64,000 nucleotides of DNA from Bowmanella sp. JS7-9 (GCF_004329715.1 NZ_JXSY01000022.1:1-64000); one strand, 5' to 3'. Positions 26,318 to 36,743 are shown, numbered from the stretch's first letter. Notes: a model not told the origin generated them from the letters alone. Numbers and translations: made by a program.

Positions 26318-28444
26318 ATGAACCCCATGAGTCACCCCGAAAAATTCTATCCGAAAGAGCTAAGCTGGCTGGCGTTTAATCAACGCGTCCTGCAAGAAGC
26401 GGCTGATCGCAATAACCCTATTATTGAGCGTATCCGTTTTTTGGGTATTTACTCCAACAACCTCGACGAATTTTTCCGGGTGCGGGTGGCGGATGTGAAA
26501 CGCCAAATCATGATCCATATGAACGCGGGTGATGATGAACGTGCCGATTATTCCAAAGAGTTGCTCGAACAGATCCAGCAAAAAGTGCAGGATCTGTCCG
26601 TAGAGTTCGAAGCCATTTATCAGGACGTTGTCGCTAAATTGGCGCGTTATAACGTGGTGATGGTTAATCCGCTCAACCTCAGTGATTATCAGCGGAACTG
26701 GCTGCAGGGCTTCTTTAAAAATAAGGTGTTGCGTCACGTTGCCCCGTTATTGCTGCACTCAAAAATTGAATTAGAAAAACGCCTGCATGACACCACGTCT
26801 TATCTGCTGATTGCGATACATAAAGACGATCAGGAAACCCGTTATGCGGTGATTGAAGTACCAGTACAGGCGCTGGGGCGTTTTATCGAGATCCCACCGG
26901 AAAAAAGCCGTAAAAAACGCCATATCATGCTGCTCGACGACATTATTAAGCAGTGCCTGCCAAGCATTTTCCGCGGCTTTGTGGAATTTGATTCGCTGGA
27001 AGCCTACTCATTTAAGATGACCCGTGACTCTGAATATTCCATCAATGATGAAATTGATGAGAGTTATGTGGAAAAAATGACGGAAAGCATGAAACAGCGC
27101 CTGCGCGCTGAGCCGGTGCGGGTTAACTATGATGGCGCGATGCCCAAGGACATGCTGAAGGTCCTGAAAAAGCGCCTGAAGATGTCGTCCTATGACAGTA
27201 TGATCGCCGGCGGTCCTTATCGGAATTTCCGTGATTTTATCGGGTTTCCCAATGTTGGCCGTGACTATCTGGAAAATCATCCGTTACCGGCGTTAACCGC
27301 CAATGCGTTTGAACGTTGCGATACCATTTTTGAAGCGATTCGTCGGCAGGATATCCTGTTGTATTACCCCTTCCATCGCTTTTTGCACTTTAGCGAGTTT
27401 TTGCGTCAGGCCGCGTTTGACCCGGCGGTGAAACATATTCGCATCAATATTTATCGGGTAGCGAAAAGCTCACGGATTATGAGCAGCCTGATCGACGCGG
27501 TAGACAACGGCAAACTGGTTACCGTGGTGGTTGAGTTACGTGCGCGCTTTGATGAAGAAGCGAATATCGACTGGTCGAAGAAACTCACCGACGCCGGGGT
27601 CAGGGTTATCCTTGGTCCGCAGTCGCTGAAAATTCACAGCAAACTGTGTGTGGTGAGTCGCGAAGAGCAGGGTGAAATTCGTCACTACGCTCACTTCGGT
27701 ACAGGCAACTTCAACGAGAAAACCGCGAAGATTTACACCGACTTTAGTTTATTCACCTGCAATCAGGCGTTGGCACAGGAAGGCATCAACGTCTTCGATA
27801 TGATTCAAAACCCGTACAAACGTCAGTGGTTTGATTTATTGCATGTGTCACCGCTGAATAACCGCATTCGTCTGGTGGGATTGATTCGTAATGAAGTGGT
27901 GAACGCCAAGGCCGGACGCAAAGCGGCGATTACCCTCAAACTGAATAACCTCGAAGACGCGACCATGATTGAGGAGTTGTATGCGGCCAGTCAGGCTGGG
28001 GTGAAGATCCGTATGATCATTCGTGGCATTTGCTGTTTACGTCCCGGCATCAAAGGCTTGAGTGAAAATATTTCGGTGATCAGCATCGTCGACCGCTATC
28101 TGGAACACCCGCGGGTGCTGGTGTTTGAGAACGGCGGTGACCCTAAAGTGTATATTTCCTCCGCGGACTGGATGACCCGGAATCTGGACGGCCGTATTGA
28201 AGTAGGCTGCCCGATTCTGGAGCCAGTGCTGCAAAAACGCATCATTGATATTCTCGAACTGCAGTTTAAGGACACCATGAAAGCGCGGGTTATTGATGCG
28301 GAGCAATCTAACCGCTATGTGCCGCGTGGTAATCGTCGCAAGATTCAATCTCAGGTGGCTATTTATAATTATCTGACCGAATTAGAGCGCCACATTGCTA
28401 CCGAACAAGCGGCAGAACAGGAGCCCCATGACCCAGCCGGATAA
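26318..28444 (+). CDS. ppk: Polyphosphate kinase 1
   Basis: A 708-residue enzyme that polymerises the gamma-phosphate of ATP into polyphosphate (E. coli PPK1: 688). The N domain begins with FYPKELSWLAFNQRVLQEA and has LDEFFRVRVADVK. The first catalytic histidine lies in LKIHSKLCVVS, followed by YAHFGTGNFNEKTAKIYTDFSLFT; the second lies in DRYLEHPRVLVFENGGD, followed by SSADWMTRNLDGRIEVGCPI. All hallmark residues are present. A second ATG four codons in is an alternative start. ppx overlaps its last 17 bp, giving the ppk-ppx operon known in E. coli. Confidence 0.97.
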   Translation: MNPMSHPEKFYPKELSWLAFNQRVLQEAADRNNPIIERIRFLGIYSNNLDEFFRVRVADVKRQIMIHMNAGDDERADYSKELLEQIQQKVQDLSVEFEAIYQDVVAKLARYNVVMVNPLNLSDYQRNWLQGFFKNKVLRHVAPLLLHSKIELEKRLHDTTSYLLIAIHKDDQETRYAVIEVPVQALGRFIEIPPEKSRKKRHIMLLDDIIKQCLPSIFRGFVEFDSLEAYSFKMTRDSEYSINDEIDESYVEKMTESMKQRLRAEPVRVNYDGAMPKDMLKVLKKRLKMSSYDSMIAGGPYRNFRDFIGFPNVGRDYLENHPLPALTANAFERCDTIFEAIRRQDILLYYPFHRFLHFSEFLRQAAFDPAVKHIRINIYRVAKSSRIMSSLIDAVDNGKLVTVVVELRARFDEEANIDWSKKLTDAGVRVILGPQSLKIHSKLCVVSREEQGEIRHYAHFGTGNFNEKTAKIYTDFSLFTCNQALAQEGINVFDMIQNPYKRQWFDLLHVSPLNNRIRLVGLIRNEVVNAKAGRKAAITLKLNNLEDATMIEELYAASQAGVKIRMIIRGICCLRPGIKGLSENISVISIVDRYLEHPRVLVFENGGDPKVYISSADWMTRNLDGRIEVGCPILEPVLQKRIIDILELQFKDTMKARVIDAEQSNRYVPRGNRRKIQSQVAIYNYLTELERHIATEQAAEQEPHDPAG

Positions 28445-29987
28445 CGCCTTCGTCGACCTCAATACCCGTGAAGCCAGCCAAGTTGCTGCGCTGGACTTAG
28501 GCTCTAACAGTTTTCACCTGGTGGTGGCGCGTATTGTCGCCGGTTCGGTGCAGATCCTGCACCGGGTCAAACAAAAAGTGCGTCTGGCCGATGGGTTAGA
28601 CGAGGCGGATGTATTGTCCCCGGAGGCGATGCAGCGTGGCCTGAATATGCTGGCGCTGGTGGCGCAGAGCCTGAAAGGTTTTGAACCGGATAAGGTGCGT
28701 ATTGTTGCCACCTATACACTGCGTAAAGCGGTCAATGCCCATGATTTTCTGGTGGCGGCTCGTGAAGTACTGCCATACCCCATCGAGGTGATTGCCGGTA
28801 CGGAAGAGGCGCGTCTGATTTTTATGGGCGTGGCACATACCAATCACGCCCAGGGGCAGTCGCTGGTGGTGGATATCGGTGGGGGGTCGACGGAATTTGC
28901 CATTGGCGAAGGGTTTGACCCACTACTCCTGCGCAGTCTCGACATGGGCTGTGTGTCTTTTACCCAACGCTTTTTCGCCAATGGTGATATCAGTAAAAAA
29001 GCGTTTCGACGCGCAGTTACAGCGGCAGAGCAGGAACTGGAACATATTGAAAAACGCTATCGCAAGCTGGGCTGGCGTCAGTGTTTTGGAACCTCAGGTA
29101 CGATTAAAGCCATCGCCGAAGCGTGTAAAGCGCTGCAACTGAGTCCACGTGCCGGGGTGATCACGGCGCAGGCACTGCAACAGCTGGCAGCGATGGTGTT
29201 GGTGTGGGAGCGGGTAGAGCATATTCAGCTCGAGGGTATTAGTCAGGATCGCCGCGAAGTGTTACTGGCGGGACTGGCCATTTTGACCGCGGTATTCAAC
29301 CGCCTCGATATTGACCAGATGGAATACAGTTCGGCAGCCTTGCGAGAGGGTGTGCTGTACGAGATGGAAGAAGAGCTGACCCAGCACACCAGTGTGCGGG
29401 CGCGCAGCGCCGAGTCGTTGGCGACGCGCTATGACGTGGACACCGAGCAGGCCAGACGTGTACTGGCGACCTGCCGCATGTTGTTTGATCAGGTTGCGGC
29501 CAACTGGCAATTATCAAAGGGCGATCTGGGCGATTTACTCGGCTGGGCCGCCTTGCTGCACGAGGTGGGCTTGCAGATTAACAGTCGCGGGGTGCAGCGC
29601 CACTCCGGATACATACTGCAACATGTGGAATTGCCCGGCTTTAATCAGGAGCAACAACACCTGTTAGCCACCTTGGTGAGCTTGCATCGCAATAAAATCA
29701 GGCAGCTAGAGACCATAGAGTGGGATATCTATCGCTGGCAGGATATTCGTTATTTGGTAGCACTGCTGCGACTTGGCGTGTTGCTCAATATTAAGCGTCA
29801 GGATGACTTTGTTCCCCACATCGAGGCCAGCGCCAGCGAACAAAGAATAAATCTTAGTTTTCCGTCCGGGTGGCTGGTGGACAAACCTATTATCACCGCA
29901 GACCTTCGTCGAGAGCAGCACCAAATCAAAGCACTTGGTCTGGTGTTACTTATCAATGGTGAGGAAGACCTGACACTGGCCGACTAA
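28428..29987 (+). CDS. ppx: Exopolyphosphatase
   Basis: A 519-residue Ppx/GppA family enzyme that releases phosphate from polyphosphate ends (E. coli Ppx: 513). The actin-like fold motifs are AALDLGSNSFHLVVARI (phosphate 1), VVDIGGGSTEFAIG (phosphate 2) and FGTSGTIKAIAEAC; the second half includes SAALREGVLYEM and the C-terminal HD-like region with HEVGLQINSRGVQRHSGYIL. I chose the ATG at 28428, with AGGAG at 28419-28423; an upstream in-frame start would extend further into ppk. Co-expression with ppk sets polyphosphate turnover. A 7-bp stem (29975-29981/29988-29994) straddles the stop codon. Confidence 0.96.
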   Translation: MTQPDNAFVDLNTREASQVAALDLGSNSFHLVVARIVAGSVQILHRVKQKVRLADGLDEADVLSPEAMQRGLNMLALVAQSLKGFEPDKVRIVATYTLRKAVNAHDFLVAAREVLPYPIEVIAGTEEARLIFMGVAHTNHAQGQSLVVDIGGGSTEFAIGEGFDPLLLRSLDMGCVSFTQRFFANGDISKKAFRRAVTAAEQELEHIEKRYRKLGWRQCFGTSGTIKAIAEACKALQLSPRAGVITAQALQQLAAMVLVWERVEHIQLEGISQDRREVLLAGLAILTAVFNRLDIDQMEYSSAALREGVLYEMEEELTQHTSVRARSAESLATRYDVDTEQARRVLATCRMLFDQVAANWQLSKGDLGDLLGWAALLHEVGLQINSRGVQRHSGYILQHVELPGFNQEQQHLLATLVSLHRNKIRQLETIEWDIYRWQDIRYLVALLRLGVLLNIKRQDDFVPHIEASASEQRINLSFPSGWLVDKPIITADLRREQHQIKALGLVLLINGEEDLTLAD

Positions 29988-30066
29988 GGCCAGTTGGCAC
30001 GCAGATTGAATTGCTCGTTGTATCTGCACTGCGCGAAAGGGCGCCGACGCATGCAACGGGAGGACT

Positions 30067-30939
30067 ATGCTGCTGCAATTTGCATCGCAACACCGCCTCG
30101 GTAAAGGCTTTATTCATGATGCGACCACCTGGTACGTGCCATTAGCCGAACGTATTCTGCTGCACTTTAAACGTGCAAAACGCCCCGTGATGGTGGGTAT
30201 CAATGGTTGTCAGGGGTCGGGTAAAACGACCTTTTGTGCGTTTGTCGCCGACTACTTACGTCAAAACCATGCAGTCAATGTGCTGTGCCTGTCTTTAGAT
30301 GACTTTTACTTCAGCCACGCCAGGCGCCAGCATCTGGCTGCCAGTATTCATCCACTACTGCAAACACGCGGTGTGCCCGGAACGCACGATACCGTTGAAC
30401 TGGCTGCGGTGCTGGAACAGGTTCGTCAGCAAGCGTCATCGTTCAGTGTGCCGCGCTTTAATAAGGCCACGGATAATCCCGCCGTATCACAACCCATCGA
30501 TGGCCCGGTTGACATTCTGTTATTTGAAGGCTGGTGCTGGGGAGTTCCTGCTCAGGATGAAGCGTCGCTGCTCAAGCCAATCAATGCGCTGGAAGCGCAG
30601 GAAGATAGCGATGGACGCTGGCGCCATTATGTCAATCAGCAACTGGCCAGCCATTATCTGCCTTTGTATGCCTTTATGGATATGTGGCTGATGTTGCGCG
30701 CCCCGTCTTTTGCGCAGGTGTTTGCCTGGCGTCTGGAGCAAGAACACAAACTGCGCGATGCGACCTCTGGCGCAGGCGATGGCCTGATGAATGATGTGCA
30801 ACTGGCAAGGTTCATTCAACACTATCAGCGCTTAACGGAACGAAGTCTGGCAGCACTACCAGCCCGCTGTGACTGGGTGTTAATGCTCGACGAACAGCGC
30901 CGGGTGACTCGCTGTTTACCGGGAGGTGGTAATGGCTAA
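30067..30939 (+). CDS. P-loop kinase, probable glycerate kinase
   Basis: A 290-residue kinase. The Walker A is INGCQGSGKTTFC (~residues 44-56), followed by LSLDDFY and a TRGVPGTHD substrate loop and LLFEGWCWGVP, as in the plant-type/yeast glycerate kinase (GLYK) group related to phosphoribulokinase and uridine kinase. In this operon it would phosphorylate D-glycerate released from glucosylglycerate. That role rests on the family plus context. GGGAGG precedes the ATG. The next gene starts eight bases before this one ends, indicating coupling. Confidence 0.8.
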   Translation: MLLQFASQHRLGKGFIHDATTWYVPLAERILLHFKRAKRPVMVGINGCQGSGKTTFCAFVADYLRQNHAVNVLCLSLDDFYFSHARRQHLAASIHPLLQTRGVPGTHDTVELAAVLEQVRQQASSFSVPRFNKATDNPAVSQPIDGPVDILLFEGWCWGVPAQDEASLLKPINALEAQEDSDGRWRHYVNQQLASHYLPLYAFMDMWLMLRAPSFAQVFAWRLEQEHKLRDATSGAGDGLMNDVQLARFIQHYQRLTERSLAALPARCDWVLMLDEQRRVTRCLPGGGNG

Positions 30940-31756
30940 GTCGCGTTTGGTGATCTTTACTGACCTGGATGGCACTTTGCTGGATCACGACAGCTATGAT
31001 TTCAGGCCCGCCTCGGCGGTGTTGCATCGTCTCAGGCAACTGGATGCCATCGTTATTCCCACTAGCAGCAAAACCCGCTTTGAGATCGAACCATTAATGG
31101 CGGATCTCGGCATACACGCTGGTTTTATCTGTGAAAATGGTGCCGCCATCTACCTGTTTGATGACGCGCAAATAGCAAATACAGCGGAGTTTGAACCGGA
31201 CGGTCATTTGTTGCGCCGCAGTTTTTGTCAGCCGCGCAAATATTGGTTACAGCAACTAAAGGTTGTCGCTGCGGAATTTGATGGCCTTTACCGGCAATTT
31301 TCTCAGATGTCTCTGACTGAAATCGCCAAACTGACCGGCTTATCGCCGGTACAGGCGCTACGTGCTGCCCAGCGTGAGTATACCGAACCGTTATTGTGGT
31401 TGGGCAGCGCTGCACAGGCACAAGAGTTTATTGCCTGCCTTGCAGTGCAGGGCATTCAAGGCGTGTTTGGCGGACGATTTTTGACAATCGGTGGGCAACA
31501 CAGCAAAGGACAGGCGATGGCGTGGCTGCAGCAGCAAATACAGGCGGCCTTTCCCCACCAGCAATTTACCAGCGTCGCGCTGGGCGATGGACAGAATGAT
31601 ATTTCCATGCTGCGACAGGCTGATATCGCAGTGCGGATTAAAAACCCCCACAACCCGTTGTTCGACATTGAACATCCCAATCTTTTGACCAGTACCTTTA
31701 CCGGCCCACAGGGCTGGGCGGAGTGTATGCAACAGATCCTGGCAACAGAGGAGTAA
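30932..31756 (+). CDS. mpgP: Mannosyl/glucosyl-3-phosphoglycerate phosphatase
   Basis: A 274-residue HAD-superfamily (IIB, Cof-like) phosphatase. Motif I is FTDLDGTLLDHDSY, motif II IPTSSKTR, motif III a conserved Lys in the GGQHSKGQAM region and motif IV VALGDGQNDISML. The overall pattern is that of the YedP/MpgP group, which dephosphorylates mannosyl- or glucosyl-3-phosphoglycerate. Placed just before a glucosyl-3-phosphoglycerate synthase it should yield free glucosylglycerate. The ATG at 30932 has GGGAGG five bases before it; a GTG two codons upstream lies within that site. It overlaps the kinase gene by 8 bp. Confidence 0.85.
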   Translation: MAKSRLVIFTDLDGTLLDHDSYDFRPASAVLHRLRQLDAIVIPTSSKTRFEIEPLMADLGIHAGFICENGAAIYLFDDAQIANTAEFEPDGHLLRRSFCQPRKYWLQQLKVVAAEFDGLYRQFSQMSLTEIAKLTGLSPVQALRAAQREYTEPLLWLGSAAQAQEFIACLAVQGIQGVFGGRFLTIGGQHSKGQAMAWLQQQIQAAFPHQQFTSVALGDGQNDISMLRQADIAVRIKNPHNPLFDIEHPNLLTSTFTGPQGWAECMQQILATEE

Positions 31757-31760
31757 AGTT

Positions 31761-33014
31761 ATGGCCGATTTTTATCAAAATGGCATCGTCACTACGTTAC
31801 ATAATCTGGACAACCGTCCGCTTGAGCAAATGGAAGCGGAGTTGTGTCAGTTTGCCGCACAACGGCCGCTGGGGCTTATTTTACCGAGCCTGTATTCCGA
31901 ACTGCAGGGACCGGCGCTGGATAATATCGTCCGTCATTTGTGCGAAGTACCCTATCTCAATCAGATCGTGATCGGGCTGGATCGCGCCGATCGTGAGCAG
32001 TTTCGTCATGCCAGTGAGTTTTTCTCGCGCTTACCGCAGCATCACCGGATTTTGTGGAACGATGGGCCACGCTTGCGAGCATTAGATGCTGAACTGGCCG
32101 AGCTCGGCCTGGCGCCTAAAGAAATGGGTAAGGGGCGCAATGTCTGGTATTGCATGGGGTATGTGCTTGCGTCCGGCAAAGCCGAGTCGGTGGCATTACA
32201 TGATTGCGATATCGTCACCTATCAAAGGAATTTATTGGCCAGATTAATCTATCCGGTCGCTAACCCGCAGTTTAACTATGAGTTTTGTAAGGGGTTTTAC
32301 GCGCGGGTCGCGGACGGCAAATTAAATGGCCGGGTGTCGCGCCTGTTAGTTACGCCACTGTTAAAAGCATTGCAGCGGGTGGTGGGACATTGTGACTATC
32401 TGGAATTTATGGATAGCTTCCGCTACCCACTGGCGGGTGAATTCTCGTTTCGTCGTGATGTATTAAACGATATTCGCATCCCCAGTGACTGGGGCCTGGA
32501 AATTGGCGTGCTGTCTGAAATGTACCGCAACTATGCCAGTAATCGCGTGGCGCAGGTGGATATTGCCAATATTTACGATCATAAACATCAGGATTTATCG
32601 GTGGGCAATGATCAGGGCGGCTTATCCAGAATGTCGATTGATATTACCAAGGCGCTGTTCCGCAAACTGGCCACCGAGGGGCATACCTTTAGCTCCGAAG
32701 TGTTCCGTTCTATCAAGGCAACCTACTTCCGCATCGCATTGGATTTTGTGGAGACTTATCACAACGATGCACGCATGAATGGCTTGCGACTGGATGTACA
32801 TAACGAAGAAAAAGCCGTCGAACTGTTTGCCGAAAACATTATGAAGGCGGGGCAGAGCTTTTTGAATTACCCGATGGAGCGTCCGTTTATTCCCAGCTGG
32901 AACCGGGTGCAAAGTGCTATGCCGGATGTGTTTGAACGCCTGGTGCAAGCGGTGGAAGATGATGCCGCAGACATTGCCATGGAGGAGAGTGGATGTCTGT
33001 CGTTACCAGCCTGA
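31761..33014 (+). CDS. gpgS: Glucosyl-3-phosphoglycerate synthase (GT81)
   Basis: A 417-residue cytoplasmic glycosyltransferase. Family landmarks are [10 protein letters not shown] near residue 40, [15 protein letters not shown] (the loop that handles phosphoglycerate), the metal/nucleotide-binding HDCDIVTY, and [13 protein letters not shown] with [13 protein letters not shown]. These match bacterial GpgS/MpgS-like enzymes of family GT81, which transfer glucose from a nucleotide sugar to 3-phosphoglycerate. The product is the direct precursor of the osmolyte glucosylglycerate. AGGAG precedes the ATG closely. It overlaps the phosphorylase gene by 22 bp. Mannosyl transfer is a possible alternative. 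Confidence 0.85.
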   Translation: MADFYQNGIVTTLHNLDNRPLEQMEAELCQFAAQRPLGLILPSLYSELQGPALDNIVRHLCEVPYLNQIVIGLDRADREQFRHASEFFSRLPQHHRILWNDGPRLRALDAELAELGLAPKEMGKGRNVWYCMGYVLASGKAESVALHDCDIVTYQRNLLARLIYPVANPQFNYEFCKGFYARVADGKLNGRVSRLLVTPLLKALQRVVGHCDYLEFMDSFRYPLAGEFSFRRDVLNDIRIPSDWGLEIGVLSEMYRNYASNRVAQVDIANIYDHKHQDLSVGNDQGGLSRMSIDITKALFRKLATEGHTFSSEVFRSIKATYFRIALDFVETYHNDARMNGLRLDVHNEEKAVELFAENIMKAGQSFLNYPMERPFIPSWNRVQSAMPDVFERLVQAVEDDAADIAMEESGCLSLPA

Positions 33015-34741
33015 AAGAGAGCCTTATTCATCATTTACGTTTTATTTATGCAGATACACCCTTGCCGATGGCGATTGAGAGTGTTGCCGATGAGTTGATT
33101 CAGGAAATGCGGCTGCAACAGGTGTGCTGCAATGTAGCGCCCCATCAAAACCGCTGGTCACAGCGGGATGTCACCTTGATCACATATGGAGACTCCATCG
33201 AGTCGGCAGACGAATTTCCTTTAGTGACGCTCAAACGCTTTCTCGATGAGTACTGCGCTGGACTGGTAAATACGGTGCATATTTTACCGTTCTTTCCGTA
33301 CAGTTCCGATGATGGCTTTGCGGTGATGGATTACACCCAGGTCAACGAAGCATTGGGTGACTGGCCAGCGATTAATGCCATCGCCACAGATTACCGCCTG
33401 ATGGCCGATGTGGTGCTGAATCACTGTTCCGCGCGCAGCCTGTGGTTTGAAAATTTCATCCGCAGTGAGGGCACCGGCAGCGATTATTTCTTTGTGGCGC
33501 CAGCGGATGCTGATATCTCACAAGTAGTGCGGCCGCGTACATCGCCGCTGCTCAAAGCGGTGGATACCGCGCGTGGCGAACAGTGGGTGTGGTGCACCTT
33601 TAGCCATGATCAGGTGGATTTTGACTTCCGTAACCCTGCGGTGCTCAGTGCGTTTATGCGGATTTTCCGGCGTTATCTGGATGAAGGTGTGCGTATCTTC
33701 CGGCTCGATGCGGTGGCCTTTGTCTGGAAACAGGCCGGTAGCACCAGTATCAATTTACCGCAGACTCACGAGATTGTGCGTCTCATCCGCACGCTGGTGG
33801 AGCATGCCTGCCCGGATGCGGTGATAATCACCGAAACCAACGTGCCCAATCAGGAAAATCTGGCCTACTTCGGTAACGCCAATGAGGCGCACGGCATATA
33901 CAACTTTTCCCTGCCGCCACTACTGGTTAATACCCTGGTTAGCGGCAATTGCCGGGTGTTACGTAATTGGTTGATGTCGATGCCACCGGCGCAAAACGGG
34001 ACCTTCTATTTCAATTTTATTGCGTCCCATGATGGCATCGGATTACGCCCGGCCGAAGGGTTGCTCAGTGATGAAGATGTCTCGCAACTGGTGCAAACCA
34101 TGCAAAGTTTTGGCGGGTTGATTTCATGGCGTGCCGGCCCCCATGGGCAACCATTACCCTATGAAATGAATATTGCCTTGATCGATGCCTTGCAGGGTAC
34201 TCACGCTGGGCCGGACAAATGGGGGATTGCCCGCTTTATCTGCGCCCATGCCATCATGTTCGCACTGGAGGGGATACCCGGGGTGTATATCCATAGTTTG
34301 CTAGGCACGCAAAACGACAACGAACGGGTTAAAAATAGTGGGCATAACCGTGCGATTAATCGTCTTCGTTGGCGTTGGCAGCATCTGCAGCAACAACTAC
34401 ATGATCCGTTGTCCGGCCACAAAAGGGTGCTGCAGGGGCTAACCGAATTACTGGCGATCCGCATTCGTCAGCGTGCGTTTCATCCCAATGCCACACAATT
34501 TGTGCTGCAGTTAGGCGAGCAGTTGTTTGGCTTTTGGCGACAAAGCAGCGACCGCCAGCAAAGTATCTTTTGTGTCAGCAACATCAGTGCTGAGCCCCAG
34601 CAATTGTTTCTGGCGGATATCAATATGATTGGTACCCATTCTTGGGTTGACCTGGTCAGTGGTAACCTGATTTATGCTGAGCAGCAGAGTATCGAAATGG
34701 CGCCGTATCAGAGTGTCTGGATCACCAATCGCGCGGAATAG
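32993..34741 (+). CDS. GH13 sugar phosphorylase, probable glucosylglycerate phosphorylase
   Basis: A 582-residue GH13 subfamily 18 (sucrose-phosphorylase-like) enzyme. The barrel motifs are [41 protein letters not shown] (nucleophile Asp), [17 protein letters not shown] (acid/base Glu) and [12 protein letters not shown] (transition-state Asp). [23 protein letters not shown] is more like the glucosylglycerate phosphorylase group (E. coli YcjM type) than true sucrose phosphorylases. In context it would split glucosylglycerate with phosphate into glucose-1-phosphate and glycerate. GGAGGAG precedes the ATG, which lies inside gpgS. It is the last gene of the operon and ends before a strong terminator. 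Confidence 0.82.
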   Translation: MSVVTSLKESLIHHLRFIYADTPLPMAIESVADELIQEMRLQQVCCNVAPHQNRWSQRDVTLITYGDSIESADEFPLVTLKRFLDEYCAGLVNTVHILPFFPYSSDDGFAVMDYTQVNEALGDWPAINAIATDYRLMADVVLNHCSARSLWFENFIRSEGTGSDYFFVAPADADISQVVRPRTSPLLKAVDTARGEQWVWCTFSHDQVDFDFRNPAVLSAFMRIFRRYLDEGVRIFRLDAVAFVWKQAGSTSINLPQTHEIVRLIRTLVEHACPDAVIITETNVPNQENLAYFGNANEAHGIYNFSLPPLLVNTLVSGNCRVLRNWLMSMPPAQNGTFYFNFIASHDGIGLRPAEGLLSDEDVSQLVQTMQSFGGLISWRAGPHGQPLPYEMNIALIDALQGTHAGPDKWGIARFICAHAIMFALEGIPGVYIHSLLGTQNDNERVKNSGHNRAINRLRWRWQHLQQQLHDPLSGHKRVLQGLTELLAIRIRQRAFHPNATQFVLQLGEQLFGFWRQSSDRQQSIFCVSNISAEPQQLFLADINMIGTHSWVDLVSGNLIYAEQQSIEMAPYQSVWITNRAE

Positions 34742-34748
34742 AAACAAC

Positions 34749-34770
34749 AAGGGCGCCAATCGGCGCCCTT
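34749..34770 (+). terminator. Terminator of the glucosylglycerate operon
   Basis: A 9-bp perfect GC-rich stem (AAGGGCGCC / GGCGCCCTT) with a 4-base loop, followed by TAGTTT. It sits 7 bp after the phosphorylase stop codon. Confidence 0.8.
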
Positions 34771-34771
34771 T

Positions 34772-34800
34772 AGTTTAAGCAGAGTGTCAGCGCTTAAACT
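34772..34800 (-). terminator. rpoS: Stem-loop directly after rpoS
   Basis: AGTTTAAGC and GCTTAAACT form a 9-bp stem with an 11-base loop immediately after the rpoS stop codon. Together with the neighbouring GC-rich hairpin on the other side it probably ends rpoS transcription and blocks read-through between the two convergent units. Confidence 0.5.
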
Positions 34801-35786
34801 TAAACGGTTACGTCACCAAAAATGGATTCCATGCTTAGCCCGTTGTGGGACAGGATATCACGCAGGCGACGCAAGGCTTCTACCTGTATTTGTCTTACGC
34901 GCTCACGCGTTAAACCGATCTCTGCACCAACATCTTCCAACGTCGACGGTTCATAACCCATCAGGCCAAAACGGCGGGCCAGCACTTCGCGCTGTTTGGG
35001 GTTCAGTTCATTCAACCAGGTCACGATATTGTTACGCATATCGTCATCCTGCAGGTTGTCTTCCGGCCCCATATCCCGCTCGTCGGCGATGATATCCAGC
35101 AAGGCTTTGTCATTGTCACTGCCAATGGGCGTATCGACCGAACTGATACGTTCATTGAGACGCAGCATTTTGGTGACATCCTCAACCGGTTTATCCAGTT
35201 CTTCGGCAATTTCTTCGGCGGTCGGTTCGTGATCCAGTTTCTGCGCTAACTCGCGGGCGGTACGCAGGTACACGTTCAATTCTTTTACCACATGGATGGG
35301 TAAGCGGATTGTACGGGTTTGGTTCATGATTGCCCGTTCAATGGTTTGGCGGATCCACCAGGTTGCATAGGTGGAGAAACGGAAACCACGTTCGGGATCG
35401 AATTTCTCGACAGCGCGGATCAAGCCCAAATTACCCTCTTCGATAAGATCCAATAAGGCTAAACCACGGTTGTTGTAGCGGCGGGCGATTTTAACCACCA
35501 GACGCAGGTTGCTTACTATCATGCGTTTGCGCGAGGCTTCACAGCCGCGCAGGGCTTTGCGGGCGAAGAATACTTCCTCTTCTGCTGTCAGCAGAGGGGC
35601 ATAACCGATTTCACCCAGGTAGAGCTGTGTGGCATCGAGATTCTTCGGATAATCATCTTGTGCAGCCAGGATTTCTTCGATGGGATCGCTGCTGTCATCC
35701 TCATCGGTTAGCATATCTTCGGTGGTAATATCATCGATATCATCTGCGATATCAGTTTCAGTAACGACGGATTTGTTCTGACCCAT
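34800..35786 (-). CDS. rpoS: RNA polymerase sigma factor RpoS
   Basis: A 328-residue group 2 sigma factor (E. coli: 330) directing stationary-phase and general stress transcription. An acidic N-terminus leads into region 1.2 ([21 protein letters not shown]), region 2 ([44 protein letters not shown]), region 3 ([15 protein letters not shown]) and region 4 with the -35-binding helix ([25 protein letters not shown]). GGAGA precedes the ATG. It follows nlpD across a 117-bp AT-rich gap, as in other gammaproteobacteria, where rpoS promoters lie in or after nlpD. It faces the glucosylglycerate operon tail to tail. Confidence 0.98.
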   Translation of the reverse strand: MGQNKSVVTETDIADDIDDITTEDMLTDEDDSSDPIEEILAAQDDYPKNLDATQLYLGEIGYAPLLTAEEEVFFARKALRGCEASRKRMIVSNLRLVVKIARRYNNRGLALLDLIEEGNLGLIRAVEKFDPERGFRFSTYATWWIRQTIERAIMNQTRTIRLPIHVVKELNVYLRTARELAQKLDHEPTAEEIAEELDKPVEDVTKMLRLNERISSVDTPIGSDNDKALLDIIADERDMGPEDNLQDDDMRNNIVTWLNELNPKQREVLARRFGLMGYEPSTLEDVGAEIGLTRERVRQIQVEALRRLRDILSHNGLSMESIFGDVTV

Positions 35787-35903
35787 TGCTGAATCTCCAA
35801 TTATCGATTGTACAAACCTATACAGGCCTCCGTAGTTATAATTATTTATTGTTATAGTCAGTGGATGAGTTCAGCCGTTACCCATAGACGTCTGAAGGTC
35901 GTC

Positions 35904-36734
35904 TCATCGCTTGGGAAGAAAGCGTTGTGGGTCGACCGACCTGCCCCTGTAGCGGATCTCGAAATGGAGCTTGACCCGATCAGTGCCACTTTTTCCCATT
36001 AGCGCAATTTTTTGACCGGCTTTCACAACATCCTGTTCTTTGACCAGAATTTGTTGAGTGTGAGCATATGCGGTTAGGTAATCGTCAGAATGTTTAATAA
36101 TGATCAGATTGCCGAATCCACGTAATGCATCGCCGGTGTACACCACTTTACCCTCTGCAGCGGCTACAATCGTTGTGCCGGCCTGGTTAGCGATGTCTAA
36201 TCCTTTATTCCCCTGTTCCCTGAGAGAAAACTGCTCGACAATTTCACCGTCTGCAGGCCACACCCATGAAGAGACTATATAGGTTTCGGATGGGGTGCCA
36301 TTGGAGGCATTTGCCGCTCTCTTGGAATCAACATACGCCTGTGATTTTTGGCGGTCAACAGGTTGATTTACCTTTATTTTTGAGGTCTGACCAGTAAATT
36401 CGGTATCGTTATTTGACTGACCGGCGGTCAGTTGTTTTTGCTTATTTTTGCCCTTGCTGGGCGTGCCCTGCAGGCGTAGTGATTGCCCCGGTTGTAGAAT
36501 ATAAGGCGCGGCGAGATCATTGAGTGCCGCTACGGTTTGAAAATTTAAATCGTATAAAAACGCAATGGAAAACAGCGTGTCGCCTTTGCGAACCAGATAA
36601 GTATCAGGCGGCGCGAGTAAATTGTTGTTTTGTGCAGGCAAACTGAGATCGCGTACTGGCGCGGGTACATGGGGAGCGGCACAACCGGCCGCTAAGCCGC
36701 CAATGATGATAAGTGTTGCTATCCTGCAGCACAT
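35904..36734 (-). CDS. nlpD: Murein hydrolase activator NlpD
   Basis: A 276-residue outer membrane lipoprotein (lipobox GLAAGC, Cys18). A LysM domain (~47-91, YLVRKGDTLFSIAFLYDLN) binds peptidoglycan; a linker rich in Lys/Gln/Ser follows; the C-terminal LytM/M23 domain spans ~165-273. The zinc ligands are degenerate (NKGLDIA where active enzymes have HxGxDxA), as in E. coli NlpD, which activates the amidase AmiC during cell separation instead of cutting murein. It lies between yqaA (9 bp upstream) and rpoS. Confidence 0.93.
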   Translation of the reverse strand: MCCRIATLIIIGGLAAGCAAPHVPAPVRDLSLPAQNNNLLAPPDTYLVRKGDTLFSIAFLYDLNFQTVAALNDLAAPYILQPGQSLRLQGTPSKGKNKQKQLTAGQSNNDTEFTGQTSKIKVNQPVDRQKSQAYVDSKRAANASNGTPSETYIVSSWVWPADGEIVEQFSLREQGNKGLDIANQAGTTIVAAAEGKVVYTGDALRGFGNLIIIKHSDDYLTAYAHTQQILVKEQDVVKAGQKIALMGKSGTDRVKLHFEIRYRGRSVDPQRFLPKR

Positions 36735-36743
36735 GGCCGGTGT

